Below, piece by piece: positions 8,123-16,586 of a DNA stretch of 50,610 bases. Position 1 is the stretch's first letter, and every line of letters begins with the position of its first letter. The stretch is from Fidelibacterota bacterium. GTDB lineage: Bacteria > Fidelibacterota > UBA8477 > JABMPR01. The translations under genes were made by a program, and so were the position numbers. Where the stretch lies: contig JABIFG010000279.1 of NCBI GenBank assembly GCA_018650795.1, positions 1 through 50,610 on the forward strand, given 5' to 3'. The notes beneath the pieces were generated by a model, which did no database searches, was not told the DNA's origin, and worked only from the letters and a program-made list of their open reading frames with translations.

Positions 8123-9529
8123 TTATTTTTTGATAAGTTGTGCTACAGTCTCAATATGGGTGGTATGTGGAAACATATCCACAGGCTGGACACTAAGAAG
8201 TTCGTAATCGCTTTCACAGAAGAGCTTCAGGTCGCGAGCCAGAGTGGAGGGATTGCACGAGACATAGACCAGCTTCTTGGGTCCGACTTTGAGAATATCA
8301 TCCACCACATTCTGGTGCAAGCCTGCGCGTGGAGGATCTACCACAATCACATCAGCTGGTTCAATGCGGTCAACATTCTGTGAAAGGACATCTTTGAGAT
8401 CTCCCAGAATGAATTCAACATTTTCAAAACCCTGAGCTTTGGCATTTCTACGGGCATTCTTGACTGAGCTGGCAATCAACTCAAAGCCATACACCTTTTT
8501 AGCCTGCTTGGCCAGGAACAATGCGATAGTACCCGTGCCACAATAGAGATCATAGACCACTTCCCCACCTTTGAGGTCGGTACCCTTTAATGCCTCGGCA
8601 TAGAGCACTTCAGCCTGGCGGGTATTGGTCTGGAAAAAGGAAGAGGCGGAAATTTCAAATTCAGATTCGCCGAGACGATCTTTGATGCTGCCTGGTCCAT
8701 GAAGGAAAACCTCAGTTTCACCAATGGCAACATCAGATAATCTAGCGGTAATACTGTTAATCAGAGTGCTAATCTGGGGAAAAGCAGACATAATGGCTTG
8801 TTTAAAAACCTGCATATGTTCTTTTTCATAGGTCTTGGTAACCAGGTTGACCATGATGTCATCGGTATGCTCGCCGTAGCGTAGGACCAGGTTCCGCGCC
8901 CAGCCTACATGGGTTCTATTATTATAAGCTTCCCAGCCATGCTCCTGTGCAAAAGCGAATACAAAATTCATGATATCATTCATGATGGGTTTCTGGAGAT
9001 AGCAGGTTTCGATATGAACAATCTTGTCAAAACGACCGGGGATGTGTTGACCCAGACCGATGGGTTCGTCCTCATCATCGGGATGATTACGCCAGGGACT
9101 TGGTGTGAATGTGAATTCCATTTTGTTGCGATAGTGGAAAGCTGTCGGTGATGGCAATGCCGTGGGTACTTCAAAATCTGTAAAACCACCAACACGCTGT
9201 ACCAGATCACGAACCTGACGGGTCTTTTCTAGGAGCTGATCATCGTATTCCAGGTTCTGAAGACGACAACCGCCACAGATACCAAACGCAGGACACTTCG
9301 CTTCAATCTCGTTAGGGGCTTTTTTTAAAATTTCGAGAGGATAAGCTTCAGCGAAACTCTTCTTCTTTTTAACAATACGGGCTAGGACTTTTTGACCGGG
9401 AATCGTTCGCTCGACAAAGATGGCGAGTCCGTCTACTTTGGCAACACCCTTGCCTCCAAAAGCCAAGCTTTCGATTTCCAGTTCAATACTGTCACCCTTT
9501 TTTACAACTCTCTGGTCTGCATCATTCAT
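8123..9529 (-). CDS. rlmD: RlmD-like 23S rRNA (uracil-C5)-methyltransferase
   Basis: SAM-dependent RNA uracil-5-methyltransferase of the RumA/RlmD/TrmA family. The N-terminal TRAM domain (residues about 10-70) is followed by [4Fe-4S] ligands C79, C85 and C88 in KCPAFGICGGC, with a fourth Cys in HIETCYLQ. The SAM-binding motif is VYDLYCGTGTIALFLA. VVDPPRAGL and the catalytic C425 in YVSCNPSTLARDL complete the active site. Length 468 aa is typical. RlmD is the best guess because of the Fe-S site, but RlmCD-type site choice cannot be told from sequence. Confidence 0.9.
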   Translation of the reverse strand: MNDADQRVVKKGDSIELEIESLAFGGKGVAKVDGLAIFVERTIPGQKVLARIVKKKKSFAEAYPLEILKKAPNEIEAKCPAFGICGGCRLQNLEYDDQLLEKTRQVRDLVQRVGGFTDFEVPTALPSPTAFHYRNKMEFTFTPSPWRNHPDDEDEPIGLGQHIPGRFDKIVHIETCYLQKPIMNDIMNFVFAFAQEHGWEAYNNRTHVGWARNLVLRYGEHTDDIMVNLVTKTYEKEHMQVFKQAIMSAFPQISTLINSITARLSDVAIGETEVFLHGPGSIKDRLGESEFEISASSFFQTNTRQAEVLYAEALKGTDLKGGEVVYDLYCGTGTIALFLAKQAKKVYGFELIASSVKNARRNAKAQGFENVEFILGDLKDVLSQNVDRIEPADVIVVDPPRAGLHQNVVDDILKVGPKKLVYVSCNPSTLARDLKLFCESDYELLSVQPVDMFPHTTHIETVAQLIKK

Positions 9530-9636
9530 TTCGTCTGTCCCATAGTTATAGTCGTCGCAGGATAGACTGCGAGAGGTGGTTCACCAAGGTGATTTATGGG
9601 TTTAAGCAGATATTCTCTCCTGCGTAAACACTGCTC

Positions 9637-9659
9637 GTCACCCTGAGCCCGTCGAAGGG
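9637..9659 (+). repeat. Dispersed repeat, left copy flanking the GIY-YIG gene
   Basis: A copy with CCCTGAGCCCGTCGAAGGG, upstream of the GIY-YIG gene and inverted relative to the copy at 10044-10066. Same family as the arms at 3423-3506. Confidence 0.7.
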
Positions 9660-9732
9660 TGGCTTTTCACTATTGAACTCATAATCTGTCAAGAGTATGT
9701 TTAAGAAATCAAACCACAGCTAAGGATTTATT

Positions 9733-10026
9733 ATGAAAACAGGATATGTATATATTCTTGAATGTTCTGATCACTCATTTTACACAGGCATCACGAATGA
9801 TATTGAGCGGCGTCTCGCAGAACACCATGAAGGCATGACTACTACATACGTTTCGAAGAGAAGACCGTTCCAGTTGGTGTGGGTATCTGATGAACTAGAT
9901 ATTCAAGATGCTATATTGCTTGAAAAACAGATTAAAGGCTGGCGAAGGGCAAAAAAGATTGCACTGATAAATGAAAAGTTTGATCAGTTGCCAGAACTAT
10001 CAACAGCTTACTGTAAAAGGAAATGA
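9733..10026 (+). CDS. Small GIY-YIG domain protein (UPF0213/YhbQ-like)
   Basis: Single-domain GIY-YIG nuclease-fold protein of 97 aa. The GIY and YIG elements are GYVYILECSD and FYTGITNDIERRLAEH (conserved Arg), followed by the family's RPFQLVWVSD and EKQIKGWRRAKKIALI. This matches the short UPF0213 type common in FCB genomes, not the UvrC or homing-endonuclease fusions. An AAGGAT site precedes the ATG. The gene stands alone and is bracketed by inverted copies of the dispersed CTTCGAC..CTCAG repeat. Function of this subfamily is poorly known; DNA cleavage is plausible. Confidence 0.85.
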   Translation: MKTGYVYILECSDHSFYTGITNDIERRLAEHHEGMTTTYVSKRRPFQLVWVSDELDIQDAILLEKQIKGWRRAKKIALINEKFDQLPELSTAYCKRK

Positions 10027-10043
10027 TTTTGAGGATCTGTCAT

Positions 10044-10066
10044 ACTTCGACGGTGCTCAGCATGAC
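10044..10066 (-). repeat. Dispersed repeat, right copy flanking the GIY-YIG gene
   Basis: A copy with ACTTCGACGGTGCTCAGCAT, 18 bases after the GIY-YIG stop and just 4 bases beyond the end of the BMC operon. It is inverted relative to the left copy at 9637-9659. Confidence 0.7.
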
Positions 10067-10069
10067 GGT

Positions 10070-10339
10070 TTAGGAGAGATGTACGTCGTCGACAATACCT
10101 ACAATAACCGAGCGGAGGGGTGCATTGTCATCAGCGACAATCTGTCGGGCACCATTGCCTTCATCCAGCATCAGAACAGTCTCACCCACACCTGAGTCAA
10201 CCTGGTCAATACAGATGAGGTATTTACCAGTAGGTTTAAGATATGCATCCAGTTTATCAACAACTAGCAGGCGTTTGCTGTCATAAAATTGGTGATTGAT
10301 GGTGGAATGTATGGTTCCACAGACCTTACCGAGGATCAT
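10070..10339 (-). CDS. BMC-P pentameric shell protein (third copy)
   Basis: EutN/CcmL-family shell protein (BMC-P) that caps polyhedral vertices as a pentamer. It begins with MILGKVCGTIHSTI, the family's N-terminal strand, and ends with VIVGIVDDVHLS, matching the IVGIVD signature. Length 89 aa is normal. It is the last gene of the BMC operon and overlaps the preceding BMC-P gene by 4 bases (ATGA). With the copies at 10336 and 12792 there are three different BMC-P proteins, which suggests non-equivalent vertices or an extra role. Confidence 0.92.
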   Translation of the reverse strand: MILGKVCGTIHSTINHQFYDSKRLLVVDKLDAYLKPTGKYLICIDQVDSGVGETVLMLDEGNGARQIVADDNAPLRSVIVGIVDDVHLS

Positions 10340-10614
10340 GGCTCCCTCACGATCTGGATGTCATCGACAATGCCCACTATAGCATGATCAACAGGCACAA
10401 ACCAGGGATCACACAGGAGGGCGGCTTCACGGGAGCTTTCATAATAGATTAGCTCACCAGGACCGCACATTCTGGTAGGATCAGCTGCTACCATGGGTTC
10501 GTCTTCTGGTATCTGATGCTTGTCCAGGGGTTGCACCATAAGCATGGGTACCCCCTCCAGACCATCATAGATAGTTGCTGGTGTCAGCGTTCCGATAACT
10601 TTACCCAGGAGCAT
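10336..10614 (-). CDS. BMC-P pentameric shell protein (second copy)
   Basis: Second EutN/CcmL-type vertex protein. It starts with MLLGKVIGTLTPATI and ends HAIVGIVDDIQIV. It carries an unusual Pro-rich segment (IPEDEPMVAADPTRMCGPGE) and two further cysteines, one in the middle and one near LLCDPWF. Length 92 aa. It overlaps the upstream BMC-T stop codon (TAATG) and the downstream BMC-P start (ATGA), so all three are translationally linked. Confidence 0.92.
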   Translation of the reverse strand: MLLGKVIGTLTPATIYDGLEGVPMLMVQPLDKHQIPEDEPMVAADPTRMCGPGELIYYESSREAALLCDPWFVPVDHAIVGIVDDIQIVREP

Positions 10615-11219
10615 TACTCAGCACCATCAAGTTTTGACAAATCTGATTTTGAAAAATAGGTGGAGGCGTTGATTTGCTTGGCTAATTCGGGATCAATATG
10701 AGGAATAATACTCTGTGACAGAATATTCTCTGGCTTCTCCACCGTTTTTTCAGAGATGTTGATGGCCATTTCCACATCTTCCACCTTCCCAGCATAAATG
10801 GCAATGGACTTGCCACCGAGATCGTCAGCCAGGCGCAATTCAACCAATTTGACTTCAGCACCCTTCATGGCTGCATCAGAACTCTGGAGAATGGCAGCCA
10901 CCGTGGACACTTCCATGATGGACAATGCTTCCGACCCGCAGGTCATTCTCTTGCCTAAACAGGCCTGGTACACGCTTTCATGAATATCTGGCAGAAATAC
11001 TGCATCTAGAAGATGATCCTGGCCCCTGCTCATACCTTTGGCAAAAGCCATTCCCACGGAGGCAACACTGCCACCAACAAGAATCAGATATTTACCGTTA
11101 TGAACGGTTCCGGATTTCAGAACGGCGATGGGTGCTTCTTTGAGCATGGCATCTGCAGTGAGAATACCAGCTGGAATACTGTCGAGCTCGATGAGAGCCA
11201 GTGCGTCTTGTGGTTTCAT
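10614..11219 (-). CDS. BMC-T tandem-domain shell protein
   Basis: A 201-aa protein with two fused BMC domains, forming a pseudohexameric trimer. Domain 1 (residues about 5-85) holds the ALIELDSIPAGILTADAMLK and SGTVHNGKYLILVGGSVASV elements. Domain 2 (about 95-180) starts EALSIMEVSTVAAILQSSD and includes ELRLADDLGGKSIAIYAG. It is closest in look to PduT-like single-layer trimers. I do not see a cysteine at the pore of domain 1, so a PduT-type Fe-S cluster is not supported. The ~20-residue C-terminal extension is polar. It overlaps the aldehyde dehydrogenase stop by one base (TAATG). Confidence 0.9.
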   Translation of the reverse strand: MKPQDALALIELDSIPAGILTADAMLKEAPIAVLKSGTVHNGKYLILVGGSVASVGMAFAKGMSRGQDHLLDAVFLPDIHESVYQACLGKRMTCGSEALSIMEVSTVAAILQSSDAAMKGAEVKLVELRLADDLGGKSIAIYAGKVEDVEMAINISEKTVEKPENILSQSIIPHIDPELAKQINASTYFSKSDLSKLDGAE

Positions 11220-12673
11220 TAGACGATCCTGAAGTTATCAACCAGAACGCAACGGATGGGACGGACAAAGGAAGGAGGTCCTGTGAGTCCATCACCGGTG
11301 GGGCTGGCAATTGAAAAGGAAGTATAGCCCTCACCGCCATAGCCTAAACCAGCCAGGGTGGGACCGTTTTTAACAAATATACTGCAACCCATCATCCGAG
11401 CCATATGACTCATATTATTGATGTTTGTAGAATGAATGACAGCGGTGTGACGAAAATTGTGTTCAGCCGCTTTAGCCAGGTCTATGGCTTGATCCACATT
11501 GGGGACTCTCGCCAATGGTAGCACGGGCATAAGCTGTTCAGTCCAAATCAAAGGATGGCCCACAGAAACAGGCATGATAGCAATACGCACATCATCCGCC
11601 ACTTGCATCCCGATCTTGGAAAGGATGTATTGAATATCTTTACCAATCATCTCTTTGTTCATGACACCAGGTTTACGCATGCCATTGGTCTTCTCGAAAA
11701 TCACTTTTTCCAGCTGATTGACTTCATGGGACTTCAATACGACGGCTCCATGCCGTGGAAAGGCGGCCAGTAGTTGATCCGCTACGGATTCAACCACAAA
11801 AACCTCTTTTTCAAGGACACAGATAATACCATTGTCCATACCGGCGCCCCTGATAATGTCAGCTGCGGCCTGTTCAATATTTGCAGTTTCATCCACAACC
11901 ACGGGAGGATTACCTGGCCCCGCGCAAAGTGCCCGTTTACCGCTGGACATGGCAGCCTTAACCACCGCTTCACCACCAGTAACCACCAACAAATCCACAC
12001 CCTTGTGGTGCATGAGCTCGTTGGCACTCTGAATCGTGGGGGACGCCAAAGTGGTCACCAGGTTGGGAGGTCCACCTGCTTCAATAATGGCTTCATTGAT
12101 GAGTTCTACGTTGAGAATGCTGGTTTCCTTGGCCATGGGGTGGACATTGAAAACCACGCCATTTCCGGCGGCCAACATTCCAATAGTATTACAGATAATT
12201 GTAGAAGTAGGGTTGGTGCTGGGTGTAATTGAGCCGATGACTCCATAAGGTGCCCACTCTGTTAAAGTCAGACCACTGTCACCAGACAAAGCCTTTGGTA
12301 TCAAGGCTTCTGGGCCCTCAGTTTTTTCAGTGACCAGCTGGTTCTTGAGAACTTTATCTTCATAACGACCCATGCCCGTCTCAGTATGTGCCTGTCGGGC
12401 CAGATCTTCACCATGGATTCGCATTTTAGCGCGAATGCTGTCAATTATGGTGACTCTTTGCTCCAAAGTTAGCTTGTTCAGGGCTTCATAGGCTACGCGA
12501 GTGGCCTTTACGGCCCCATCCACTGTGGCAAAGACGCCATAATGGGCCTGACCCGCTTGACCTAGATCTGGAACCACAGGCGCATCAATGGGTTCCGGGT
12601 TTTGCCCCGGGTTCAGTAGCGAGGCTACTCTGGTTGCTATGAGGTCAACTTGACTGTCTGTCAACTTTGACAT
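11219..12673 (-). CDS. BMC-associated CoA-acylating-type aldehyde dehydrogenase (PduP/EutE-like)
   Basis: Predicted acylating aldehyde dehydrogenase: acetaldehyde + CoA + NAD+ to acetyl-CoA + NADH. The ALDH fold follows the PduP/EutE pattern: APYGVIGSITPSTNPTSTII, AGPGNPPVVVD, and catalytic C285 in MDNGIICVLEKEV. The N-terminal segment, residues 4-20 (LTDSQVDLIATRVASLL), is an amphipathic helix followed by a Pro-rich linker. That is the usual form of an encapsulation peptide, and it closely resembles a helix in the RpiB-DeoC linker. SD GGAGG lies 6 bases before the ATG. Its position between shell genes supports lumen location. Length 484 aa. Confidence 0.92.
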   Translation of the reverse strand: MSKLTDSQVDLIATRVASLLNPGQNPEPIDAPVVPDLGQAGQAHYGVFATVDGAVKATRVAYEALNKLTLEQRVTIIDSIRAKMRIHGEDLARQAHTETGMGRYEDKVLKNQLVTEKTEGPEALIPKALSGDSGLTLTEWAPYGVIGSITPSTNPTSTIICNTIGMLAAGNGVVFNVHPMAKETSILNVELINEAIIEAGGPPNLVTTLASPTIQSANELMHHKGVDLLVVTGGEAVVKAAMSSGKRALCAGPGNPPVVVDETANIEQAAADIIRGAGMDNGIICVLEKEVFVVESVADQLLAAFPRHGAVVLKSHEVNQLEKVIFEKTNGMRKPGVMNKEMIGKDIQYILSKIGMQVADDVRIAIMPVSVGHPLIWTEQLMPVLPLARVPNVDQAIDLAKAAEHNFRHTAVIHSTNINNMSHMARMMGCSIFVKNGPTLAGLGYGGEGYTSFSIASPTGDGLTGPPSFVRPIRCVLVDNFRIV

Positions 12674-12703
12674 GTCCTACCTCCGATACCTACATTTTCG
12701 TCG

Positions 12704-12779
12704 TGCTTCGAGAGCCTCAGCATGACGAAACTTGATTGGCTTGTCTCCCTGAGGTACTCGAAGGGTTACAGGACAAGCC
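12704..12779. repeat. Degenerate dispersed-repeat pair inside the BMC operon
   Basis: In the 118-base gap between the first BMC-P and the aldehyde dehydrogenase, 12704-12728 carries CTTCGAGAGCCTCAGCATGA and 12746-12765 carries CCCTGAGGTACTCGAAGGG in opposite orientation. Arms GGCTTGTC/GACAAGCC (12738-12745, 12772-12779) enclose the second copy. This is the only large gap in the distal half of the operon and would form an intercistronic hairpin. Confidence 0.65.
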
Positions 12780-12791
12780 ATAAACGGGGTG

Positions 12792-13091
12792 TTAATCATC
12801 CCGCCCTTTTTTGTACTTGAGCTTTCCGTCAATCTCCCAATTATCAACAATGGCCATCACCACAGCATCGCAGGGACGGTTCTCGGTGACTTTGGTCTGG
12901 CGGGCAGAGCTACCACTGGCATACAGAACCATTTCGCCGGCTCCAGCGCCCATGGCATCTGCCGCAATGACAAATCCGCCCTTGGCCTTACCATTTATGT
13001 CGACCTGTTGCAGGGTCAGAAACTTGAGTCCGTCCATACTGGGCTCTTTCTGACTGGCCACAACAGTCCCAACAACTTTTGCCAGGATCAT
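12792..13091 (-). CDS. BMC-P pentameric shell protein (first copy)
   Basis: EutN/CcmL-family vertex protein of 99 aa. It begins [19 protein letters not shown] and contains the typical LQQVD and [20 protein letters not shown] motifs (the GAGxGExVL signature). It ends [14 protein letters not shown]. It has the most canonical BMC-P sequence of the three in this operon and a charged C-terminal tail (KYKKGRDD). SD AGAGG is present. It lies 15 bases after the BMC-H gene. Confidence 0.94.
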   Translation of the reverse strand: MILAKVVGTVVASQKEPSMDGLKFLTLQQVDINGKAKGGFVIAADAMGAGAGEMVLYASGSSARQTKVTENRPCDAVVMAIVDNWEIDGKLKYKKGRDD

Positions 13092-13106
13092 AGGGTCACC
13101 TCTGGG

Positions 13107-13418
13107 TTAGGATCTTTTGGCCAGTTCGGCCTTACCTTCTTTGTTGCGACCGAGAGGTAAAACTGAGTCCACATTTGGATGAGGACGAGCAATGATATGA
13201 ACGGCAACAATCTCACCAACACGGGCTGCACCGGCACGGCCAGCATCACAAGCTGCTTTTACGGCAGCAACATCACCTCGGATCACAACGGTTACATAAC
13301 CGCCACCCGTTTTTTCATATTCTACCAATTCAACTTTGGCAGCCTTTACCATGGCATCTGCCGCTTCAACTGCTGCGGGATATCCTCTGGTTTCTAACAT
13401 TCCTAGAGCTTCAGACAT
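13107..13418 (-). CDS. BMC-H hexameric shell protein (PduA/EutM-like)
   Basis: Single-domain Pfam BMC protein, the main hexagonal tile of the shell. It begins [20 protein letters not shown], a textbook BMC-H N-terminus. The central pore loop is [15 protein letters not shown], so the pore lining is Gly-rich (T-G-G-G). The C-terminal region is [14 protein letters not shown]. Length 103 aa with a short basic tail. A perfect AGGAGG site 7 bases from the ATG is the strongest ribosome site in the operon, fitting the high copy number of this protein. Confidence 0.95.
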   Translation of the reverse strand: MSEALGMLETRGYPAAVEAADAMVKAAKVELVEYEKTGGGYVTVVIRGDVAAVKAACDAGRAGAARVGEIVAVHIIARPHPNVDSVLPLGRNKEGKAELAKRS

Positions 13419-13466
13419 TTTATTGCCTCCTGTTTGTTATTTCTTTGCGTTATTTTATTCAAATTT

Positions 13467-14099
13467 TTATTTCTTCTCCGGTTGGATCCGACCATCCACA
13501 TTTTCTAAGGCAGATTCAGCTGCCCGCCAGGCCACATCGATATCTTTCTCATCTCCACCTAGATACACACGACCAAAGCTGCCAGTCGCACGCACTTCGA
13601 GAATATTGATGTCAGCGGCTTTTTCTGCTTCATTGGCTGCCAGAGCGGCATAAGCTGCCGGCACACATTCCATGACGTACATGGATTCACCTGGTATGAT
13701 CATGTTGCCATGACGCATACGGTTGATCAGCTGGGTCTGATGATCATCGATATTGCGTATAATTTGACTCGAGACAACCCTAGGTTTCCAACGGTCAGCT
13801 TCCTTTAACTCAAGGGCATCAAGAATTGCTGTTCCAGCCTGTCGGACATCAGCCTGTGAAAATGAATGGATTTCAAGCAAACCATAAAGACGCTCCACAA
13901 TCTGGAGTCCTGGTGTCACGTTAGTGGACTTTAAGGCGATGTCAGTTATACGGTTAATTTCGATTCCTGGTGAAATTTCAACATACAGCGATGCCATGCC
14001 GGTTAAGGGCAGAAAGCCCCTGGCTATGGTACAAAAGAAAGCAGCATGCTGGGGTTGTAAGTTATCTAGAAAGACATATGATCTTAGGTCTACACTCAT
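13467..14099 (-). CDS. BMC-T tandem-domain shell protein, divergent
   Basis: A 210-aa shell protein with two BMC-like halves. The first half (residues about 15-85) has [37 protein letters not shown] and [11 protein letters not shown]. The second (about 120-205) has [20 protein letters not shown] and [19 protein letters not shown]. The domains are divergent and may be permuted, as in other trimer-forming BMC-T proteins with central gated pores. SD GAGGG precedes the ATG. It lies between the RpiB-DeoC enzyme and the BMC-H gene. The exact BMC-T subclass cannot be set by eye. Confidence 0.85.
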   Translation of the reverse strand: MSVDLRSYVFLDNLQPQHAAFFCTIARGFLPLTGMASLYVEISPGIEINRITDIALKSTNVTPGLQIVERLYGLLEIHSFSQADVRQAGTAILDALELKEADRWKPRVVSSQIIRNIDDHQTQLINRMRHGNMIIPGESMYVMECVPAAYAALAANEAEKAADINILEVRATGSFGRVYLGGDEKDIDVAWRAAESALENVDGRIQPEKK

Positions 14100-14142
14100 T
14101 TATAATTCCCTCACTTTAGCTTTTACCAATTTACGCTTTTCA

Positions 14143-14173
14143 AATCTGTGTTAATCAGTGTCAATCTGTGGCT
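14143..14173. repeat. AATCTGTG..AATCAGTG..AATCTGTGG direct-repeat element
   Basis: A short array of imperfect 10-base direct repeats (AATCTGTGTT, AATCAGTGTC, AATCTGTGGC) in the 83-base gap between rpiB-deoC and the BMC-T gene. It resembles short dispersed repeats seen in many bacterial genomes. Its role is unknown. Confidence 0.5.
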
Positions 14174-14182
14174 AGAACTCAA

Positions 14183-15592
14183 TTAGCTCGACATGGTTAT
14201 AGTTCGGGCTTTTTTCACAATAGCGATACCGGCACTGGCACCAATTCTTGTGGCCCCGGCTTTGATCATATCCTGGGCATCTTCAAAAGATCTGATTCCA
14301 CCGGCGGCTTTGACTCCGATTCCTGTATGAGCAACCGTACGAGCCATCAATTCAACATCTGCTGCCGTGGCACCATGGGGTCCAAAACCGGTTGAGGTCT
14401 TAACAAAGTCCGCCCGGGCTTTTTTGGCCAGGGTACAGGCGCGAACTTTCTCATCATCGTTAAGTAGCGCTGCTTCAATGATTACTTTTGAAATGGCCCC
14501 ACCATCCTCACAGGCTTCACAGACCATGCGGATATCACGATAGACCAGCTCATCATTGCCACTCTTCAGGGCTCCCACATTGATAACCATATCGATTTCT
14601 TCGGCACCATCCCGGATAGCCCGACGGGTTTCCATGGCTTTAATGGTGGGATGATGAGCTCCTGATGGAAATCCAACTACTGTACAAACCTTGACGCTAG
14701 AGTTCTCTAATTCTTTGGCAGCCAGGGGTACATAACTGGGACTGATACACACAGTAGCAAACTGAAATTCATCAGCTTCGGCACACAGGGTTTTAATATC
14801 ATCTTCTGTGGCGTCAGGCTTGAGGATGGTATGATCAATACATTTGGCTACATCTTCTGGTACTGATTCTGCACCTGTGGCATCATGGATGCCCAGACGC
14901 TCAACACCGAAGTCCATAAACTTGCGATAGGTGTCGGGCTGCTTTTCGGCACACACACCACAATGGCAAACCATGTCCGTATCCTGGTGGTCGTGACTGC
15001 TGGCAGGCTGTTGATTGGGGGTCACATTGCCGGCGCTGGATTGAACTATCTGACCTACCCGCTCGGCAATTTTCAGAATATCTGCATCACTGAGTGATTC
15101 CAGGCTCTGATCCTTTGAATTTGTTTCCATAGCTTCTGATTTTTCCTTTGGCGTTTGCAGATCATCGATCATGCCTACGCGTTTTAAATGACGATCCTCG
15201 GTACATTCCGTGGTAATAAATTTTTTGACGATTTGTTGGGCTAACGATGAGCCAATTAAGCCTGACCCCAGGGTCAGAACGTTAGCATCATTGTGTTCCC
15301 GGGCATTATTAGCGCTGGAGAGGTCATAACACAGCGCAGCCCTGACCCCAGCAATTTTATTGGCCGCCATTGAAGATCCGATCCCGGCTCCATCGACGAT
15401 AACACCAAAGCGGGCTTCTCCAGAAGCCACTTTGCGAGCAACTTTGGCTGCAAAAACCGGATAATCCACAGCTTCTGTGGAATCAGTCCCACAATCAATG
15501 GTCTGATAGCCTTCCTTTTCCAGGAATTTCTTGATGGCCTCTTTGAGGGGGAAACCACCGTGATCAGCTCCTAAAGCAATAGAAATACTCAT
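14183..15592 (-). CDS. RpiB-DeoC fusion enzyme of the BMC
   Basis: Two enzymes in one 469-aa chain. Residues 1-145 are RpiB/LacAB-like sugar-phosphate isomerase ([40 protein letters not shown]). The usual active-site Cys of RpiB (CGTGIG) is Asp67 here (DGAGIG). Residues 165-187 form an amphipathic helix like the aldehyde dehydrogenase N-terminus, and a CHCGVC motif lies at 209-214. Residues 247-469 are deoxyribose-phosphate aldolase with Asp334, Schiff-base Lys398 (VKTSTG) and Lys428 (GVKAAGG) all present. Expected reaction: deoxyribose-5-phosphate to acetaldehyde plus glyceraldehyde-3-phosphate. It is the signature of SPU-type BMC loci. It starts one base after the regulator stop. Confidence 0.93.
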   Translation of the reverse strand: MSISIALGADHGGFPLKEAIKKFLEKEGYQTIDCGTDSTEAVDYPVFAAKVARKVASGEARFGVIVDGAGIGSSMAANKIAGVRAALCYDLSSANNAREHNDANVLTLGSGLIGSSLAQQIVKKFITTECTEDRHLKRVGMIDDLQTPKEKSEAMETNSKDQSLESLSDADILKIAERVGQIVQSSAGNVTPNQQPASSHDHQDTDMVCHCGVCAEKQPDTYRKFMDFGVERLGIHDATGAESVPEDVAKCIDHTILKPDATEDDIKTLCAEADEFQFATVCISPSYVPLAAKELENSSVKVCTVVGFPSGAHHPTIKAMETRRAIRDGAEEIDMVINVGALKSGNDELVYRDIRMVCEACEDGGAISKVIIEAALLNDDEKVRACTLAKKARADFVKTSTGFGPHGATAADVELMARTVAHTGIGVKAAGGIRSFEDAQDMIKAGATRIGASAGIAIVKKARTITMSS

Positions 15593-15593
15593 G

Positions 15594-16544
15594 TTAATCC
15601 TCGCCTAATAGTATTGCTGCAACATCTTCGTCTGTAATCAGACTAAAAAAATAGCCCCCGGCCAATCCTGCCTTGATAGCCTGCGCTTTTTCGGCACCCC
15701 CGGCAACTGCGATTGAATAGGGCTTGGCCTTGAGCTCTTCCAGCTCGATGCCAATGGTACGATCATCCAGTTCAGGTGAACAAATACTGCCATCAGCTTT
15801 GATGAGACGTGAACAGATATCAGCTACGGCTCCCTGTTCAATCAGGGCCTGGACCTCAGTTTCTTCAAAATAATCGGCCTGAACCAATACGGATTTGGAG
15901 CCAAAGGCTCCGATAGTAAAAGCAGCTATGTCAGCTTCCCGGGCCAGTTTCAATGTTTTGGCGATGTGACGATCAGAAATTATGGCCTGCTTGAGTTCAG
16001 GCGTGTCTACAATAGCTGGTAGGGGTAGTAAATATGGGATGGCATGATAGTTATCGCCTATACGTCTGGCAATCTCGCTGGCGTGGGTGTCTAGCTCTGC
16101 CTTGGAAACGCCTCCATTAAGCTGAACAACAGTCATGTTGTCCACGGAACGAGGCTTGAGGTGTTCAGTAGCTGCCTGAAGGGTTGAGCCCCAGGATACA
16201 CCCAGCGTAGTATTTTCAGCCAGGAAGTTGTCTAAAAGGTTAATCAGGGCTGAGCCAAGTCTGGACTTAAGGACTGCATCACTGGGACCTGAGGGTACTA
16301 CCACGACATGCCGGAGTGAGTATTTCTCGCGGAGGGCGACTTCCAGTCGCGTACCATTGGCACCTGGATCTACAATTTGAATTTTGACAATACCGGCATC
16401 CCGGGCTTCCTGCAGTAAGCGGGAAACACCTGGACGAGAGACATCCAGCTTCGTGGCGATCTGGGCCTGGTTGAGATTGTGCTCATAGTAGAGACGGGCG
16501 GCCTCCAACAAAAGCAGGTTTCTATCTATAACTAGCTGGCCCAT
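15594..16544 (-). CDS. SorC/DeoR(Bsu)-family sugar-phosphate-responsive regulator
   Basis: A 316-aa regulator of the SorC family. The N-terminal helix-turn-helix is at about residues 14-55 ([38 protein letters not shown]). The C-terminal domain is the SorC sugar-binding fold ([38 protein letters not shown]). Bacillus DeoR, which senses deoxyribose-5-phosphate, belongs to this family, so that ligand is a good guess for a DeoC-containing operon. It is the first gene of the BMC operon and its promoter carries a palindrome, suggesting autoregulation of the whole unit. Confidence 0.9.
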   Translation of the reverse strand: MGQLVIDRNLLLLEAARLYYEHNLNQAQIATKLDVSRPGVSRLLQEARDAGIVKIQIVDPGANGTRLEVALREKYSLRHVVVVPSGPSDAVLKSRLGSALINLLDNFLAENTTLGVSWGSTLQAATEHLKPRSVDNMTVVQLNGGVSKAELDTHASEIARRIGDNYHAIPYLLPLPAIVDTPELKQAIISDRHIAKTLKLAREADIAAFTIGAFGSKSVLVQADYFEETEVQALIEQGAVADICSRLIKADGSICSPELDDRTIGIELEELKAKPYSIAVAGGAEKAQAIKAGLAGGYFFSLITDEDVAAILLGED

Positions 16545-16551
16545 AAAGTCC

Positions 16552-16586
16552 TGAACATATGTTCATCTTTAACTGACATGTGTTCA
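16552..16586 (-). promoter_or_regulatory. Operator pair for the SorC-family regulator
   Basis: A perfect palindrome, TGAACATATGTTCA at 16552-16565, and a related imperfect site, TGAACACATGTCA (minus strand) at 16574-16586, lie between the promoter and the regulator ATG. The first abuts the AGGA ribosome site and the second reaches the -10 box. Binding by the product of 15594-16544 is inferred. Confidence 0.6.

Noticed and set aside
10614-11219. PduT-like Fe-S cluster in the BMC-T shell protein
   Set aside because: The first-domain pore region (SGTVHNGKYL) lacks the cysteine needed. The Cys residues present are elsewhere.
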